Assembly (NCBI GenBank): GCA_964523945.1
Contig: CAZGBU010000055.1
Coordinates: forward strand, 1 to 13,243
DNA: 13,243 nt
Reading direction: 5' to 3'
Origin: CAKTOF01 sp964523945
GTDB lineage: Bacteria > Bacillota > Clostridia > Oscillospirales > Oscillospiraceae
Part shown: positions 1 to 6,125 of the stretch, piece after piece
How the letters are laid out: every line of letters begins with the position of its first letter
How positions within the stretch are numbered: the first letter of the stretch is position 1
Translations under genes and position numbers: made by a program
The notes under the pieces: model-generated
Seen by the model: only the letters and a program-made list of their open reading frames with translations
Database searches by the model: none
What the model was told of the DNA's origin: nothing

Positions 1-43
1 GCGCGCCGGCCCGGACCAGCCCGCATGCTGTTTGATCGTTTTT

Positions 44-74
44 ATCATAGCACTTAAAGCGGACTTTAAGTCAA
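44..74 (-). promoter_or_regulatory. MerR-type promoter reading out of the left edge
   Basis: On the minus strand a -35 TTGACT (69-74) and a -10 TATGAT (44-49, preceded by TGC, an extended -10) are separated by 19 bp. A perfect inverted repeat, ACTTAAAG-N4-CTTTAAGT (52-71), starts in the -35 and fills the spacer. An over-long 19-20 bp spacer carrying a dyad is the hallmark of promoters controlled by MerR-family activators, which untwist the DNA. The promoter lies beyond the terminator of the flavin reductase, so it should serve a gene left of the window. No start codon with a good ribosome site is visible in bases 1-43. Confidence 0.6.
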
Positions 75-95
75 GCCTTTTCTGCTGCGCCGCAG

Positions 96-128
96 AAAAA
101 ATCCCGCCCGCGCTTCTGCGCGGGCGGG
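96..128 (-). terminator. Rho-independent terminator of the first ene-reductase
   Basis: Perfect 11-bp stem (103-113 with 118-128, CCCGCCCGCGC on the plus strand), 4-nt loop, followed on the minus strand by A then six T (96-101). It begins 8 bp after the stop codon of the ene-reductase. A second inverted repeat, TTTTCTGC-N6-GCAGAAAA (78-99), shares the T-tract. Confidence 0.9.
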
Positions 129-136
129 CGTGCCGG

Positions 137-2104
137 TTACAGTGCGATGGCAGCAAAGAATCCGTCGCGCGTGGCGTTCAGGATCTTGCCGGCCTTGCGG
201 GCGTCGCCGATGACGCGGAACTCATTTATTGTCTCGCCGAACGCGTAGGCCTGCTCGGTCAGGCCGCGCATGCCGGCCGCGAGGACGACTGTGTCGGCCG
301 GGAAGGTCACTGTGCCGTCCGGCCCGTCGCATGTCACGCCCTCCGGCGTGATCGCCGTACAGCGGGTGTTGACGTGACAGTGGATATTCTCGCGCTCGGT
401 GAGCTGGCGCAGTGTGGCCTCGCGCGGCGCCTGATCGGCATCGCGGGCGATCTTGTCGGTCATCTCAATCAAAGTAACGTCGCGTCCGTGCATCGCCAGA
501 TGGATGGCGGTTTCCGCACCAACCAGGCCGCCGCCGATCATCACAACGCGCTGGCCGACAGCCGTCTCGTGGCCGGCAACATCGCTGCCACATATCACGT
601 TTTTGCCGTCCGCGCCCGGAATCGGCGGGATCACCGGCTCGGCGCCGATGGCGGCAAAGACCGCATCCGGATGCAGCTCGGCGACACGCGCCGGCGTCGC
701 CTCCGTATTCAGATGAACCGTGATATTCGGGTGCTTCAGGACCTGCTGCGCAAGCCGGTCGCGGTAGATGCGGATATCGCTCTTGAAGCTGACATAGTCG
801 GCAAACGCAAGCATGCTGCCCAGCCGGTCGCCGCGCTCGAAGAGCGTCACATCGTGGCCGCGGCACGCGGCGGTCAACGCCGCCTGCATACCCGCCGGAC
901 CGCCGCCGACAATAACGACGCGCTTTTTCACCGGTGCAGGCTGCTCCCACTCGGGGTGCTCGCCCTCGAAGCCGACAGTCGGATTGATTGAGCAGCGCAT
1001 CAGGCGGTACGGCTGGCGCGCCGAGGAATCCTGACAGTGTGTGCAGCGGATGCAGTGCAGGATTTCATCTTCACGTCCAAGCATCGCTTTGATCGGCAGA
1101 TCATGGTCGGCGACGAGCGCGCGCGCCATATACACTACATCGGCACGGCCGCCGGCAATGATTTTTTCCAGCTCCGTCGGTTGTGCGAGCGCGCCGACCG
1201 TTGAAACCGGGATCGAGACGGCCTTTTTGACCGCCTCCGCCAGATAGACGTTCACACCGCGCGGGAAAAAGATCTGCGGCGACATGCGCTCGGCCGTGTA
1301 CGGATGGAACACGCCGCCGCAGGAGACGCTGATCATATCAACGCGGCTCTCGATCGCCTTACAGATCTCCACGACTTCTTCGATCGTCATGCCGCCCGGG
1401 ATCGGCTCGCAGCCGGAGATGCGCACATCAAGCGGAAACGCCCGGCCGACGCGCGCACGGATGCGGTCGAGCACCATCAGCGGGAAGCGCAGCCGGTTCT
1501 CGAGCGACCCGCCATATTCGTCCGTGCGGCGGTTGAACAGCGGCGAGAGGAACTGGTGAATCAGCCAGCCGTGCCCAAAATGGATCTGCGCCATGTCAAA
1601 TCCGGCGTCTTTGAGGGTCTCCACCGAGTCGGCAAACGTGTCGGCGACCTCTTCCATCATTTCAACCGTCATCGGCACAACGGATTCGCCGTCGCCGCGA
1701 TTGAAGCCGAGGTCGTTTGGATACTTGCTCGGACCCATCGGCGCCTGGCCGTTGTTGAACGCAGGCGGGGAGAACACGCCGCCATGCGAAACCTCAACCG
1801 AAAGCGCTGCGCCGTAGCGGTGCGCGGCCTCGGCCATCTGGAAAAACGAGCGCTTCATGCGCGGGTCGCCGAGCATCGTCATATCGACGTGGGTTTTGCC
1901 ATGCTTGGTGCCGATCACGCTCTCGCCAAGCGTAATCAGTGCCGTTCCGCCGCGCGCAACTGCCTCAACCAGCGCAATGTTCTCCGTCGGATAGCCGCCG
2001 TCCGGGTGCTGCTTGGTGAACGACATCGGCGCGAGCGCAATGCGGTTTTTCAGCGTCAGCGTGCCGACCCGAAGCGGTGAAAACAGATGCGGATAGTTTT
2101 TCAT
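137..2104 (-). CDS. NADH:flavin oxidoreductase / ene-reductase (BaiCD/BaiH, 2,4-dienoyl-CoA reductase group)
   Basis: Complete 655-residue flavoenzyme of the FMN / 4Fe-4S / FAD architecture, expected to pass hydride from NAD(P)H through FAD and the cluster to FMN and then onto an activated C=C bond in the cytoplasm. Residues 1-350 are the old-yellow-enzyme TIM barrel, with HFGHGWL (175-181) followed by FLSP..N.R.DEYGGS.ENR, typical of this group. Cys351, 354, 357 and 371 are the likely cluster ligands. Residues 395-655 carry two dinucleotide motifs, VGGGPAG (399-405) and IGGGLVG (523-529). By motif alignment Trp180 sits where E. coli FadH has its catalytic Tyr166, so a plain dienoyl-CoA reductase is less likely than a Bai-, enoate- or isoflavone-reductase-like role. 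GGAGG lies 8 nt before the ATG. It has its own promoter and terminator and follows a LysR gene on the same strand. Substrate unknown. Confidence 0.9.
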   Translation of the reverse strand: MKNYPHLFSPLRVGTLTLKNRIALAPMSFTKQHPDGGYPTENIALVEAVARGGTALITLGESVIGTKHGKTHVDMTMLGDPRMKRSFFQMAEAAHRYGAALSVEVSHGGVFSPPAFNNGQAPMGPSKYPNDLGFNRGDGESVVPMTVEMMEEVADTFADSVETLKDAGFDMAQIHFGHGWLIHQFLSPLFNRRTDEYGGSLENRLRFPLMVLDRIRARVGRAFPLDVRISGCEPIPGGMTIEEVVEICKAIESRVDMISVSCGGVFHPYTAERMSPQIFFPRGVNVYLAEAVKKAVSIPVSTVGALAQPTELEKIIAGGRADVVYMARALVADHDLPIKAMLGREDEILHCIRCTHCQDSSARQPYRLMRCSINPTVGFEGEHPEWEQPAPVKKRVVIVGGGPAGMQAALTAACRGHDVTLFERGDRLGSMLAFADYVSFKSDIRIYRDRLAQQVLKHPNITVHLNTEATPARVAELHPDAVFAAIGAEPVIPPIPGADGKNVICGSDVAGHETAVGQRVVMIGGGLVGAETAIHLAMHGRDVTLIEMTDKIARDADQAPREATLRQLTERENIHCHVNTRCTAITPEGVTCDGPDGTVTFPADTVVLAAGMRGLTEQAYAFGETINEFRVIGDARKAGKILNATRDGFFAAIAL

Positions 2105-2146
2105 CGTATGCTCCTCCCTGTTCCATTGATTCAGATTTCCGCTTTT

Positions 2147-2175
2147 ATTGTACCAGCTTGCGGCGGGCAGGGCAA
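2147..2175 (-). promoter_or_regulatory. Candidate promoter of the first ene-reductase
   Basis: On the minus strand: -35 TTGCCC (2170-2175), 17-bp spacer, -10 TACAAT (2147-2152) preceded by TGG, an extended -10. Transcription would start near 2140, giving a leader of about 35 nt. It has the same layout as the promoter proposed for the upstream LysR gene. Confidence 0.55.
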
Positions 2176-2176
2176 T

Positions 2177-2201
2177 TTCCGGAATCTTATGACAGGATAA
2201 G
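2177..2201. promoter_or_regulatory. Possible LysR operator upstream of the ene-reductase promoter
   Basis: Two adjacent dyads abut the upstream side of the -35 box: TTCCGGAA (2177-2184) and CTTAT-N6-ATAAG (2186-2201). The second contains a T-N11-A pair and is centred about 54 bp before the predicted start, close to where LysR-type activators bind. Such short dyads occur by chance, so this is a weak call. Confidence 0.3.
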
Positions 2202-2215
2202 CCCGGCGAATAGGC

Positions 2216-2245
2216 AAAAAAGCGCCGCGCCGGGATCGGCGCGGC
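2216..2245 (-). terminator. Rho-independent terminator of the first LysR gene
   Basis: Perfect 9-bp stem (GCCGCGCCG 2224-2232 with 2237-2245), 4-nt loop, then GC and six T on the minus strand (2216-2221). It begins just after the LysR stop codon and separates that gene from the ene-reductase downstream, so the two are separate transcription units. Confidence 0.88.
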
Positions 2246-2251
2246 AAAATC

Positions 2252-3178
2252 TTATGCCTCTTCGCGGTAGTATTCCTGCAGATAAGCGGTAACAGCCCGG
2301 TTTTCCTCGCGGCAGAACTGCACAGCAAAGTCAAAAAACGCCTGGCTCTGCTCCGAGAGCGTTTGGCCCGCGCGGCGCAGAATGTATACCGACCGGCGCA
2401 CAGGCGGTTCCATGCGGACCGGCTGCTGGACGCCTCCCTCACGCAGATGCTTCGCCGCAACGCGCGCCGGAACAAAGCCCAGGCATTTGCCGAGTGCCGT
2501 CATATGCACGAGCACCTGCGATTCATTCGAGTCGGTGATAATATTCGGCCGGGCGCCAACGGCAGCAAACAGGCGCTCGACAAACGCCTCGTCGCCGTCA
2601 GACGGGTTGCAGCCGACCGGCATACGGGCAATCTCCGTCAGCGGGACGCTCCGGCGGCCCCAGAACGGGTGCGGCGGGCCGACGACAGCAAACACCTCTT
2701 CTTCATACAGCTCGAGCGGCTCAATGCGCGCATCCGTAACCGGATCGGGCACAAGCGCGAATTCCACACGGTTTTCCAACAGGTCGCTGATGGCCGTCTG
2801 CCGGCTCGTCAGATTGTAGCTGACGCGGACGGCGCTGCACTGCTCGAGATACGCATTGATGACGGAGACAAATGCATCGATCACCGCGGAGCTGACCAGG
2901 ATGTGACCGTTCTGGCTGTCGCAGTAGCCGCGCAGCTCATCCTGCGCAGCCGAGAGCTGCGCGAACACGGTGTCGGCACGGCGCAGCAGAATGCGCCCGG
3001 CCTCGTTGAGCTTCAGCCGCCCCTGCACCCGGTCGAACAGCCGCACGCCCAGGCTCTGTTCAAGCCGTGCGATACTCTGACTGAGTGCAGGCTGCGAGAC
3101 GAACAGCTCCCGCGCCGCCTGTGACAGGCTCTCATGCCTGGCGACGGTGACAAAATAGTGCAGCTGGGTCAACTCCAT
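2252..3178 (-). CDS. LysR-family transcriptional regulator (LysR1)
   Basis: Complete 308-residue LysR-type regulator, the usual size. The winged helix-turn-helix is at the N-terminus (recognition region about residues 17-36, SQAARELFVSQPALSQSI), followed by the linker helix and a periplasmic-binding-like effector domain from about residue 92 (ILVSSAV). The start is set by AGGAGG (3187-3192) 8 nt before the ATG. It lies between an SDR gene upstream and an ene-reductase downstream, all on the minus strand. An intrinsic terminator follows it and a candidate promoter precedes it, so it is probably monocistronic or only partly read from the SDR promoter. Family knowledge suggests a tetramer that responds to a pathway metabolite. 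Its target is inferred to be the downstream reductase, itself, or both. Confidence 0.92.
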   Translation of the reverse strand: MELTQLHYFVTVARHESLSQAARELFVSQPALSQSIARLEQSLGVRLFDRVQGRLKLNEAGRILLRRADTVFAQLSAAQDELRGYCDSQNGHILVSSAVIDAFVSVINAYLEQCSAVRVSYNLTSRQTAISDLLENRVEFALVPDPVTDARIEPLELYEEEVFAVVGPPHPFWGRRSVPLTEIARMPVGCNPSDGDEAFVERLFAAVGARPNIITDSNESQVLVHMTALGKCLGFVPARVAAKHLREGGVQQPVRMEPPVRRSVYILRRAGQTLSEQSQAFFDFAVQFCREENRAVTAYLQEYYREEA

Positions 3179-3197
3179 CGTGCATGCCTCCTGACCG

Positions 3198-3218
3198 AGT
3201 GCGGCTTGGTGCCGCGCT
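3198..3218. promoter_or_regulatory. Leader hairpin before LysR1
   Basis: AGTGCGGC (3198-3205) and GCCGCGCT (3211-3218) form an 8-bp stem with one G-T pair and a 5-nt loop, lying 5 bp upstream of the LysR1 ribosome site in its predicted 5' leader. There is no T-tract, so it is not a terminator. It could affect mRNA stability or simply be chance in GC-rich DNA. Confidence 0.3.
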
Positions 3219-3220
3219 CT

Positions 3221-3255
3221 GCTGTCAGTTTACCACAGCTGGCAGCCGGGGGCAA
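3221..3255 (-). promoter_or_regulatory. Candidate LysR1 promoter with a dyad over the -10 box
   Basis: On the minus strand: -35 TTGCCC (3250-3255), 17-bp spacer, -10 TAAACT (3227-3232) with TGG before it (extended -10). An inverted repeat, GCTGT-N9-ACAGC (3221-3239), frames the -10 and contains a T-N11-A pair, as expected for a site where a LysR protein represses its own gene. Confidence 0.42.
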
Positions 3256-3259
3256 GCGT

Positions 3260-4051
3260 TTACAGCCCACCGACCGTGGCGCCGCCGTCTGCCACGATCA
3301 CGGACCCGGTCATAAACGCCGCCGCCGGTGAGGCAAGATATAGCATTAGCGAAGCGATCTCCCCCGGCTCGGCCATCCGGCCAAGCGGGATCTTCTCCGT
3401 GAACGCGCGGTAGAGCGCCGGGTCATCCTGAATGGTCTGGTTGATCTGCGTGCGCGTCAGACCCGGGCAGACGGTGTTGACCCCGATGCCATACTGTGCC
3501 CATTCTGCGGCCATCGTGCGCGTCAGCATGCAGACGCCGCCCTTTGCCGCACCGTAGGGGCCGTGGAAACCACCACCCTCAATATAGGCGATTGAGGCGG
3601 TGTTGACGATGCGTCCGCCGCCGCCCTGCCGGATCATCTGCCCCGCCGCAGCCTTGGTGCACAGGAAGACGCCCTTGAGGTTGACCTCGATGACTCGGTC
3701 GAACATCTGCTCGGTCTGCTCGAGCAGCGGCAGCACCTCGCCGCCGATACCGGCACAGTGAATAAAAATGTCGAGCCGGCCGAAGCGCTCGACCGTACGT
3801 GCGATCATCGCGTCGACCTGACCGCTGTCGGACACATCCGCCGCAACCGCCTCGCAGACGCCGCCGGCCGCGCGGATCTGCGCCGCAGCCTGCTCGAGCT
3901 GCTCCGCCGGCACACCGGCGACCACGACGTTTGCGCCGTAGTGTGCAAGCTGCACGGCCGCGGCGAAGCCGATGCCGCTGCCGCCGCCGGTGACAATTGC
4001 CGTCTTGCCCTGAAAATCATACGTTGGGATCATAACGCCGCATTGTTCCAT
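3260..4051 (-). CDS. SDR-family oxidoreductase (SDR1)
   Basis: Complete 263-residue classical short-chain dehydrogenase/reductase, a cytoplasmic NAD(P)-dependent enzyme that interconverts hydroxyl and carbonyl groups. The Rossmann motif TGGGSGIG is at 21-28, the structural Asn at 124 (EVNLKG), and the catalytic Ser153, Tyr166 and Lys170 (YGAAK) are all present. The usual NNAG motif is altered to HCAG (98-101). No acidic or basic residue is obvious at the end of strand 2 (VVVAGVP), so cofactor preference is unclear. The start is fixed by AAGGAG (4061-4066) 9 nt before the ATG, although an internal ATG at residue 7 would also leave a full Rossmann fold. It is divergent from a LysR gene, the classic LysR-target arrangement. 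BaiA- or dihydrodaidzein-reductase-like roles are possible, but the substrate is not readable. Confidence 0.9.
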   Translation of the reverse strand: MEQCGVMIPTYDFQGKTAIVTGGGSGIGFAAAVQLAHYGANVVVAGVPAEQLEQAAAQIRAAGGVCEAVAADVSDSGQVDAMIARTVERFGRLDIFIHCAGIGGEVLPLLEQTEQMFDRVIEVNLKGVFLCTKAAAGQMIRQGGGGRIVNTASIAYIEGGGFHGPYGAAKGGVCMLTRTMAAEWAQYGIGVNTVCPGLTRTQINQTIQDDPALYRAFTEKIPLGRMAEPGEIASLMLYLASPAAAFMTGSVIVADGGATVGGL

Positions 4052-4069
4052 TTTTCCTGTCTCCTTATT

Positions 4070-4083
4070 GATATTTCAATATC
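4070..4083. promoter_or_regulatory. Palindromic operator candidate between SDR1 and LysR2
   Basis: GATATT-TC-AATATC is a perfect 6-bp palindrome with a 2-bp centre, and TGATATTTCAATA fits the LysR-type T-N11-A pattern. It covers the predicted -10 of SDR1, so bound protein there should block SDR1 transcription. Confidence 0.45.
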
Positions 4084-4105
4084 CCCACAGATCCAGCCGT
4101 GACAA
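4078..4105 (-). promoter_or_regulatory. Candidate SDR1 promoter
   Basis: On the minus strand: -35 TTGTCA (4100-4105, 5 of 6 to consensus), 16-bp spacer, -10 GATATT (4078-4083, 4 of 6). The -35 overlaps that of the divergent LysR2 promoter, so the two promoters should compete or be co-controlled. Confidence 0.42.
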
Positions 4106-4127
4106 GCAGCCCGATTTCTGGTATCAT
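4099..4127 (+). promoter_or_regulatory. Candidate LysR2 promoter
   Basis: -35 GTGACA (4099-4104, 5 of 6), 17-bp spacer, -10 TATCAT (4122-4127, 5 of 6) with TGG before it (extended -10). Predicted start is near 4134, giving a short leader to the ATG at 4162. Confidence 0.55.
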
Positions 4128-4161
4128 CCAATCAGAAGTCCAAACACGGGAGGGCCAGCCA

Positions 4162-5112
4162 ATGGATCTGCTGCAACTGCAGTATTTTCGGGAAATCGCG
4201 CATGCGGAAAACATGTCCAAGGCCGCAGAGCGGCTGTTCGTGTCGCAGCCGACGCTCAGCGGCAGCCTGTCGCGGCTGGAGGAGGGGCTTGGCGTCGCGC
4301 TGTTTGAGCGCCGGCGCGGCAAGATCACACTTACGCGCGACGGCCGCCGCTTCCTGTCCTGCGTCGAGACAGTGCTCGACACACTCGACGAAGGGGTGCG
4401 CGCACTGCAGCGCGGCGCGGACGGCGGCGAAAACTCGCTGCGGATTGCCTCGAGTCTGCCCGACCTGCTCGGCGACGCGCTGCCATTCCTGCCAAAACAG
4501 GCGTATCTCGGCGCGGGGCTGCGGCAGATCACCTGTGAGAGCGCGCAGGTGGTCGACTATGTGCTCAGCGACCGGGTCGACCTTGGCATCGTCCGCGATC
4601 CGCCCGAGCGCGCCGGCGATCCGACGCTCGAATACCTCGAGCTCGACCGGTGCGACCGGATCCTGCTGCTCTCGCGTACCCATCCGCTCGCCCAACGCAG
4701 CGGCGTCCGGCTCGACGACCTGCGGCAATGCCGCTTTGTATGCAACCACAGCCGTGACGACACCCTCTATCAGTATCTGCGCACACGCGGCGCGTTTGCG
4801 CCGCGCATCGTCTCGGAATGCGACAACGACACACTCGAGGGCACAATCGTCGCCTGTTCCGACCAGGTCTCGCTGCCGCCGATGGCAAACTACCTCAAGC
4901 TGCGCCAAACCGCGCCGGAACTGCCGCTGACCGCCGTGCGCCTGGATGTTCCGCTGCCCCACTCAAGCATCGGCGTGGTCCGCCGCGGCGGACGGCTGCT
5001 GTCAGAACAGGCGCTGGCGCTGTGCGGCGGGCTGCAGGCGTTTTTCAGCCGCGAGCGCGAAAAGATGTCCGCGTTCCAAGCGGAAATGGAGCGGCTGTCC
5101 CACCCCGGGTGA
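4162..5112 (+). CDS. LysR-family transcriptional regulator (LysR2)
   Basis: Complete 316-residue LysR-type regulator. The helix-turn-helix is at about 17-36 (NMSKAAERLFVSQPTLSGSL) and the effector domain starts near residue 92. The ATG at 4162 is preferred over one 63 bp upstream because it gives the canonical MDLLQLQYF LysR start and follows GGGAGG (4150-4155) at a good distance; the upstream ATG would overlap the leader and has no ribosome site. It is transcribed away from SDR1 with a 110-bp shared control region, so SDR1 is its most likely target. Its 3' end is 13 bp from the end of the convergent SDR2 gene and shares a hairpin with it. Inducer unknown. Confidence 0.92.
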   Translation: MDLLQLQYFREIAHAENMSKAAERLFVSQPTLSGSLSRLEEGLGVALFERRRGKITLTRDGRRFLSCVETVLDTLDEGVRALQRGADGGENSLRIASSLPDLLGDALPFLPKQAYLGAGLRQITCESAQVVDYVLSDRVDLGIVRDPPERAGDPTLEYLELDRCDRILLLSRTHPLAQRSGVRLDDLRQCRFVCNHSRDDTLYQYLRTRGAFAPRIVSECDNDTLEGTIVACSDQVSLPPMANYLKLRQTAPELPLTAVRLDVPLPHSSIGVVRRGGRLLSEQALALCGGLQAFFSREREKMSAFQAEMERLSHPG

Positions 5113-5121
5113 GACAGCCGC
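5091..5121. terminator. Hairpin between convergent LysR2 and SDR2, possible two-way terminator
   Basis: GCGGCTGTC (5091-5099) pairs perfectly with GACAGCCGC (5113-5121). Inside, CACC (5101-5104) pairs with GGTG (5108-5111) round a 3-nt loop, with a single C-A mismatch. The LysR2 stop codon lies in the stem. T-tracts are weak on both sides (TTT on the plus strand), so efficiency is uncertain. Confidence 0.5.
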
Positions 5122-5125
5122 CGTT

Positions 5126-5889
5126 TCACAGTGCTATGCCGTTGTCGACCACGATCACCTGGCCAGTCACATGAATCGACTCGTCGCCGGCAAAGAACAG
5201 GCAGGCATAGGCCTGATCCTCCGCGGTCGGCTGCTCGAGCGACAGATCCATGCGCGCGTTACAGATGGCGGCAAACTCGCTGTCAAACGTAGCGACCTGG
5301 TCAGGCGTGTTGAGCGCCGTCGGCGTCGGGCCGGGGCAGACGACGTTGCAGCGAATGCCCCGGCCGGCATACTGCAGCGCCAGGTTCTGCGACAGGCCGA
5401 CCACGCCGGCCTTGGCCGCGGTATAGGCCGCGCCGGAGTTCATGCGCACGCCGCCGATTGATGCGATGTTGATGATGGAGCCGCTGCCGGCCTGCTCCAT
5501 ATAGCGCAGCGCCTGGCGGCACATGTGATACACCGAAGTCAAATCCACGCGCACAACCTGCTCCCACCAGTCCGGTTCGCAGCGCGAGACCGGGCGGTGC
5601 TTATCTGCAATGCCGGCATTGTTCACCAGAATATCCAGGCTGCCGAACGAGCGTATGGCGGCGTCGGCAAGCGCGCCGCAGGCGGCATAATCGGTGACAT
5701 CGGTGGCCACGCGACGGCGCGGCCGCCGGCCTCGGTGATCTCGCGGCAGACGGCTTCGAGCTTTTCAGCGCGCCGCGCTGCCAGGACGACATTGGCGCCT
5801 TCTCGCGCGAACAGCCGCGCCGTCGCCTCACCAATACCGGAATTCGCACCGGTGATGATCGCTGTTTTCCCTGTTAAACGGTTTGCCAT
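5126..5889 (-). CDS. SDR-family oxidoreductase with a one-base frameshift (SDR2)
   Basis: This would be a 254-residue classical SDR if one base were restored. Residues 1-60 (from ATG at 5887-5889, MANRLTGKTAIITGANSGIG) lie in one frame and the remaining 194 in another. The break is at about 5710, where the coding strand reads GCGTGG and GCGGTGG would restore ...GGRAVAVATDVTDY. Numbered on the repaired protein: TGANSGIG 13-20, NNAG 90-93, Asp116 at the usual Asn position, Ser144, and Tyr156/Lys160 (YTAAK). ARR at the end of strand 2 (about 38-40) suggests NADP(H). GGAGGAG lies about 12 nt before the ATG. Everything outside the break is intact, so a sequencing or assembly error or a very recent mutation is likelier than old decay. 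As given, the reading frame makes only a truncated product. Divergent from LysR3, convergent with LysR2. Confidence 0.85.
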
Positions 5890-5929
5890 TGAACTGATCG
5901 ACTCCTCCACTTGAATTGTCTGCGCATTT

Positions 5930-5959
5930 ATTATAGTATCTGCCGCGTTCGGATTGCAA
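5930..5959 (-). promoter_or_regulatory. Candidate SDR2 promoter
   Basis: On the minus strand: -10 TATAAT (5930-5935, consensus), 18-bp spacer, -35 TTGCAA (5954-5959, 4 of 6). Predicted start is near 5923. Confidence 0.6.
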
Positions 5960-5982
5960 CCGCCAAGCAGCCGCAGAATATT

Positions 5983-5997
5983 GGAATGTTCGATTCC
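5983..5997. promoter_or_regulatory. Dyad upstream of SDR2 promoter
   Basis: GGAAT-N5-ATTCC is a perfect 5-bp inverted repeat centred about 67 bp upstream of the predicted SDR2 start, the usual distance of a LysR recognition site. It abuts the large palindrome at 5996-6021. Confidence 0.35.
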
Positions 5998-6021
5998 GGT
6001 ATCGCTCAAATGCGATACCGG
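5996..6021. promoter_or_regulatory. 26-bp palindrome, operator candidate for LysR3
   Basis: CCGGTATCGC-N6-GCGATACCGG is a perfect 10-bp inverted repeat with an AT-rich centre. It sits just upstream of the LysR3 -35 box (about -44 to -69 from its predicted start). There is no T-tract and it precedes the promoter, so a protein-binding site is likelier than a terminator. Confidence 0.6.
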
Positions 6022-6029
6022 CACGACAC

Positions 6030-6058
6030 TTGCCATTCTGGAAGCGCTTCGATATAAT
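6030..6058 (+). promoter_or_regulatory. Promoter of the LysR3-LysR4 operon
   Basis: -35 TTGCCA (6030-6035), 17-bp spacer, -10 TATAAT (6053-6058, consensus). Predicted start is near 6065 and the leader runs to the GTG at 6126. The strongest sigma-70-type match in the window. Confidence 0.72.
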
Positions 6059-6125
6059 AGCAGAGATAGCAGAAACCATCGCATGGCACCGCCGCGTCAT
6101 GCGGTCAAAAAGGAGGGCGAGGCCG

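Noticed and set aside
32..991. A 319-codon plus-strand frame opposite the first ene-reductase
   Set aside because: It runs through a terminator and the coding region of a well-supported enzyme, and its product is Arg/Ala-rich with no family features, as expected of a shadow frame.
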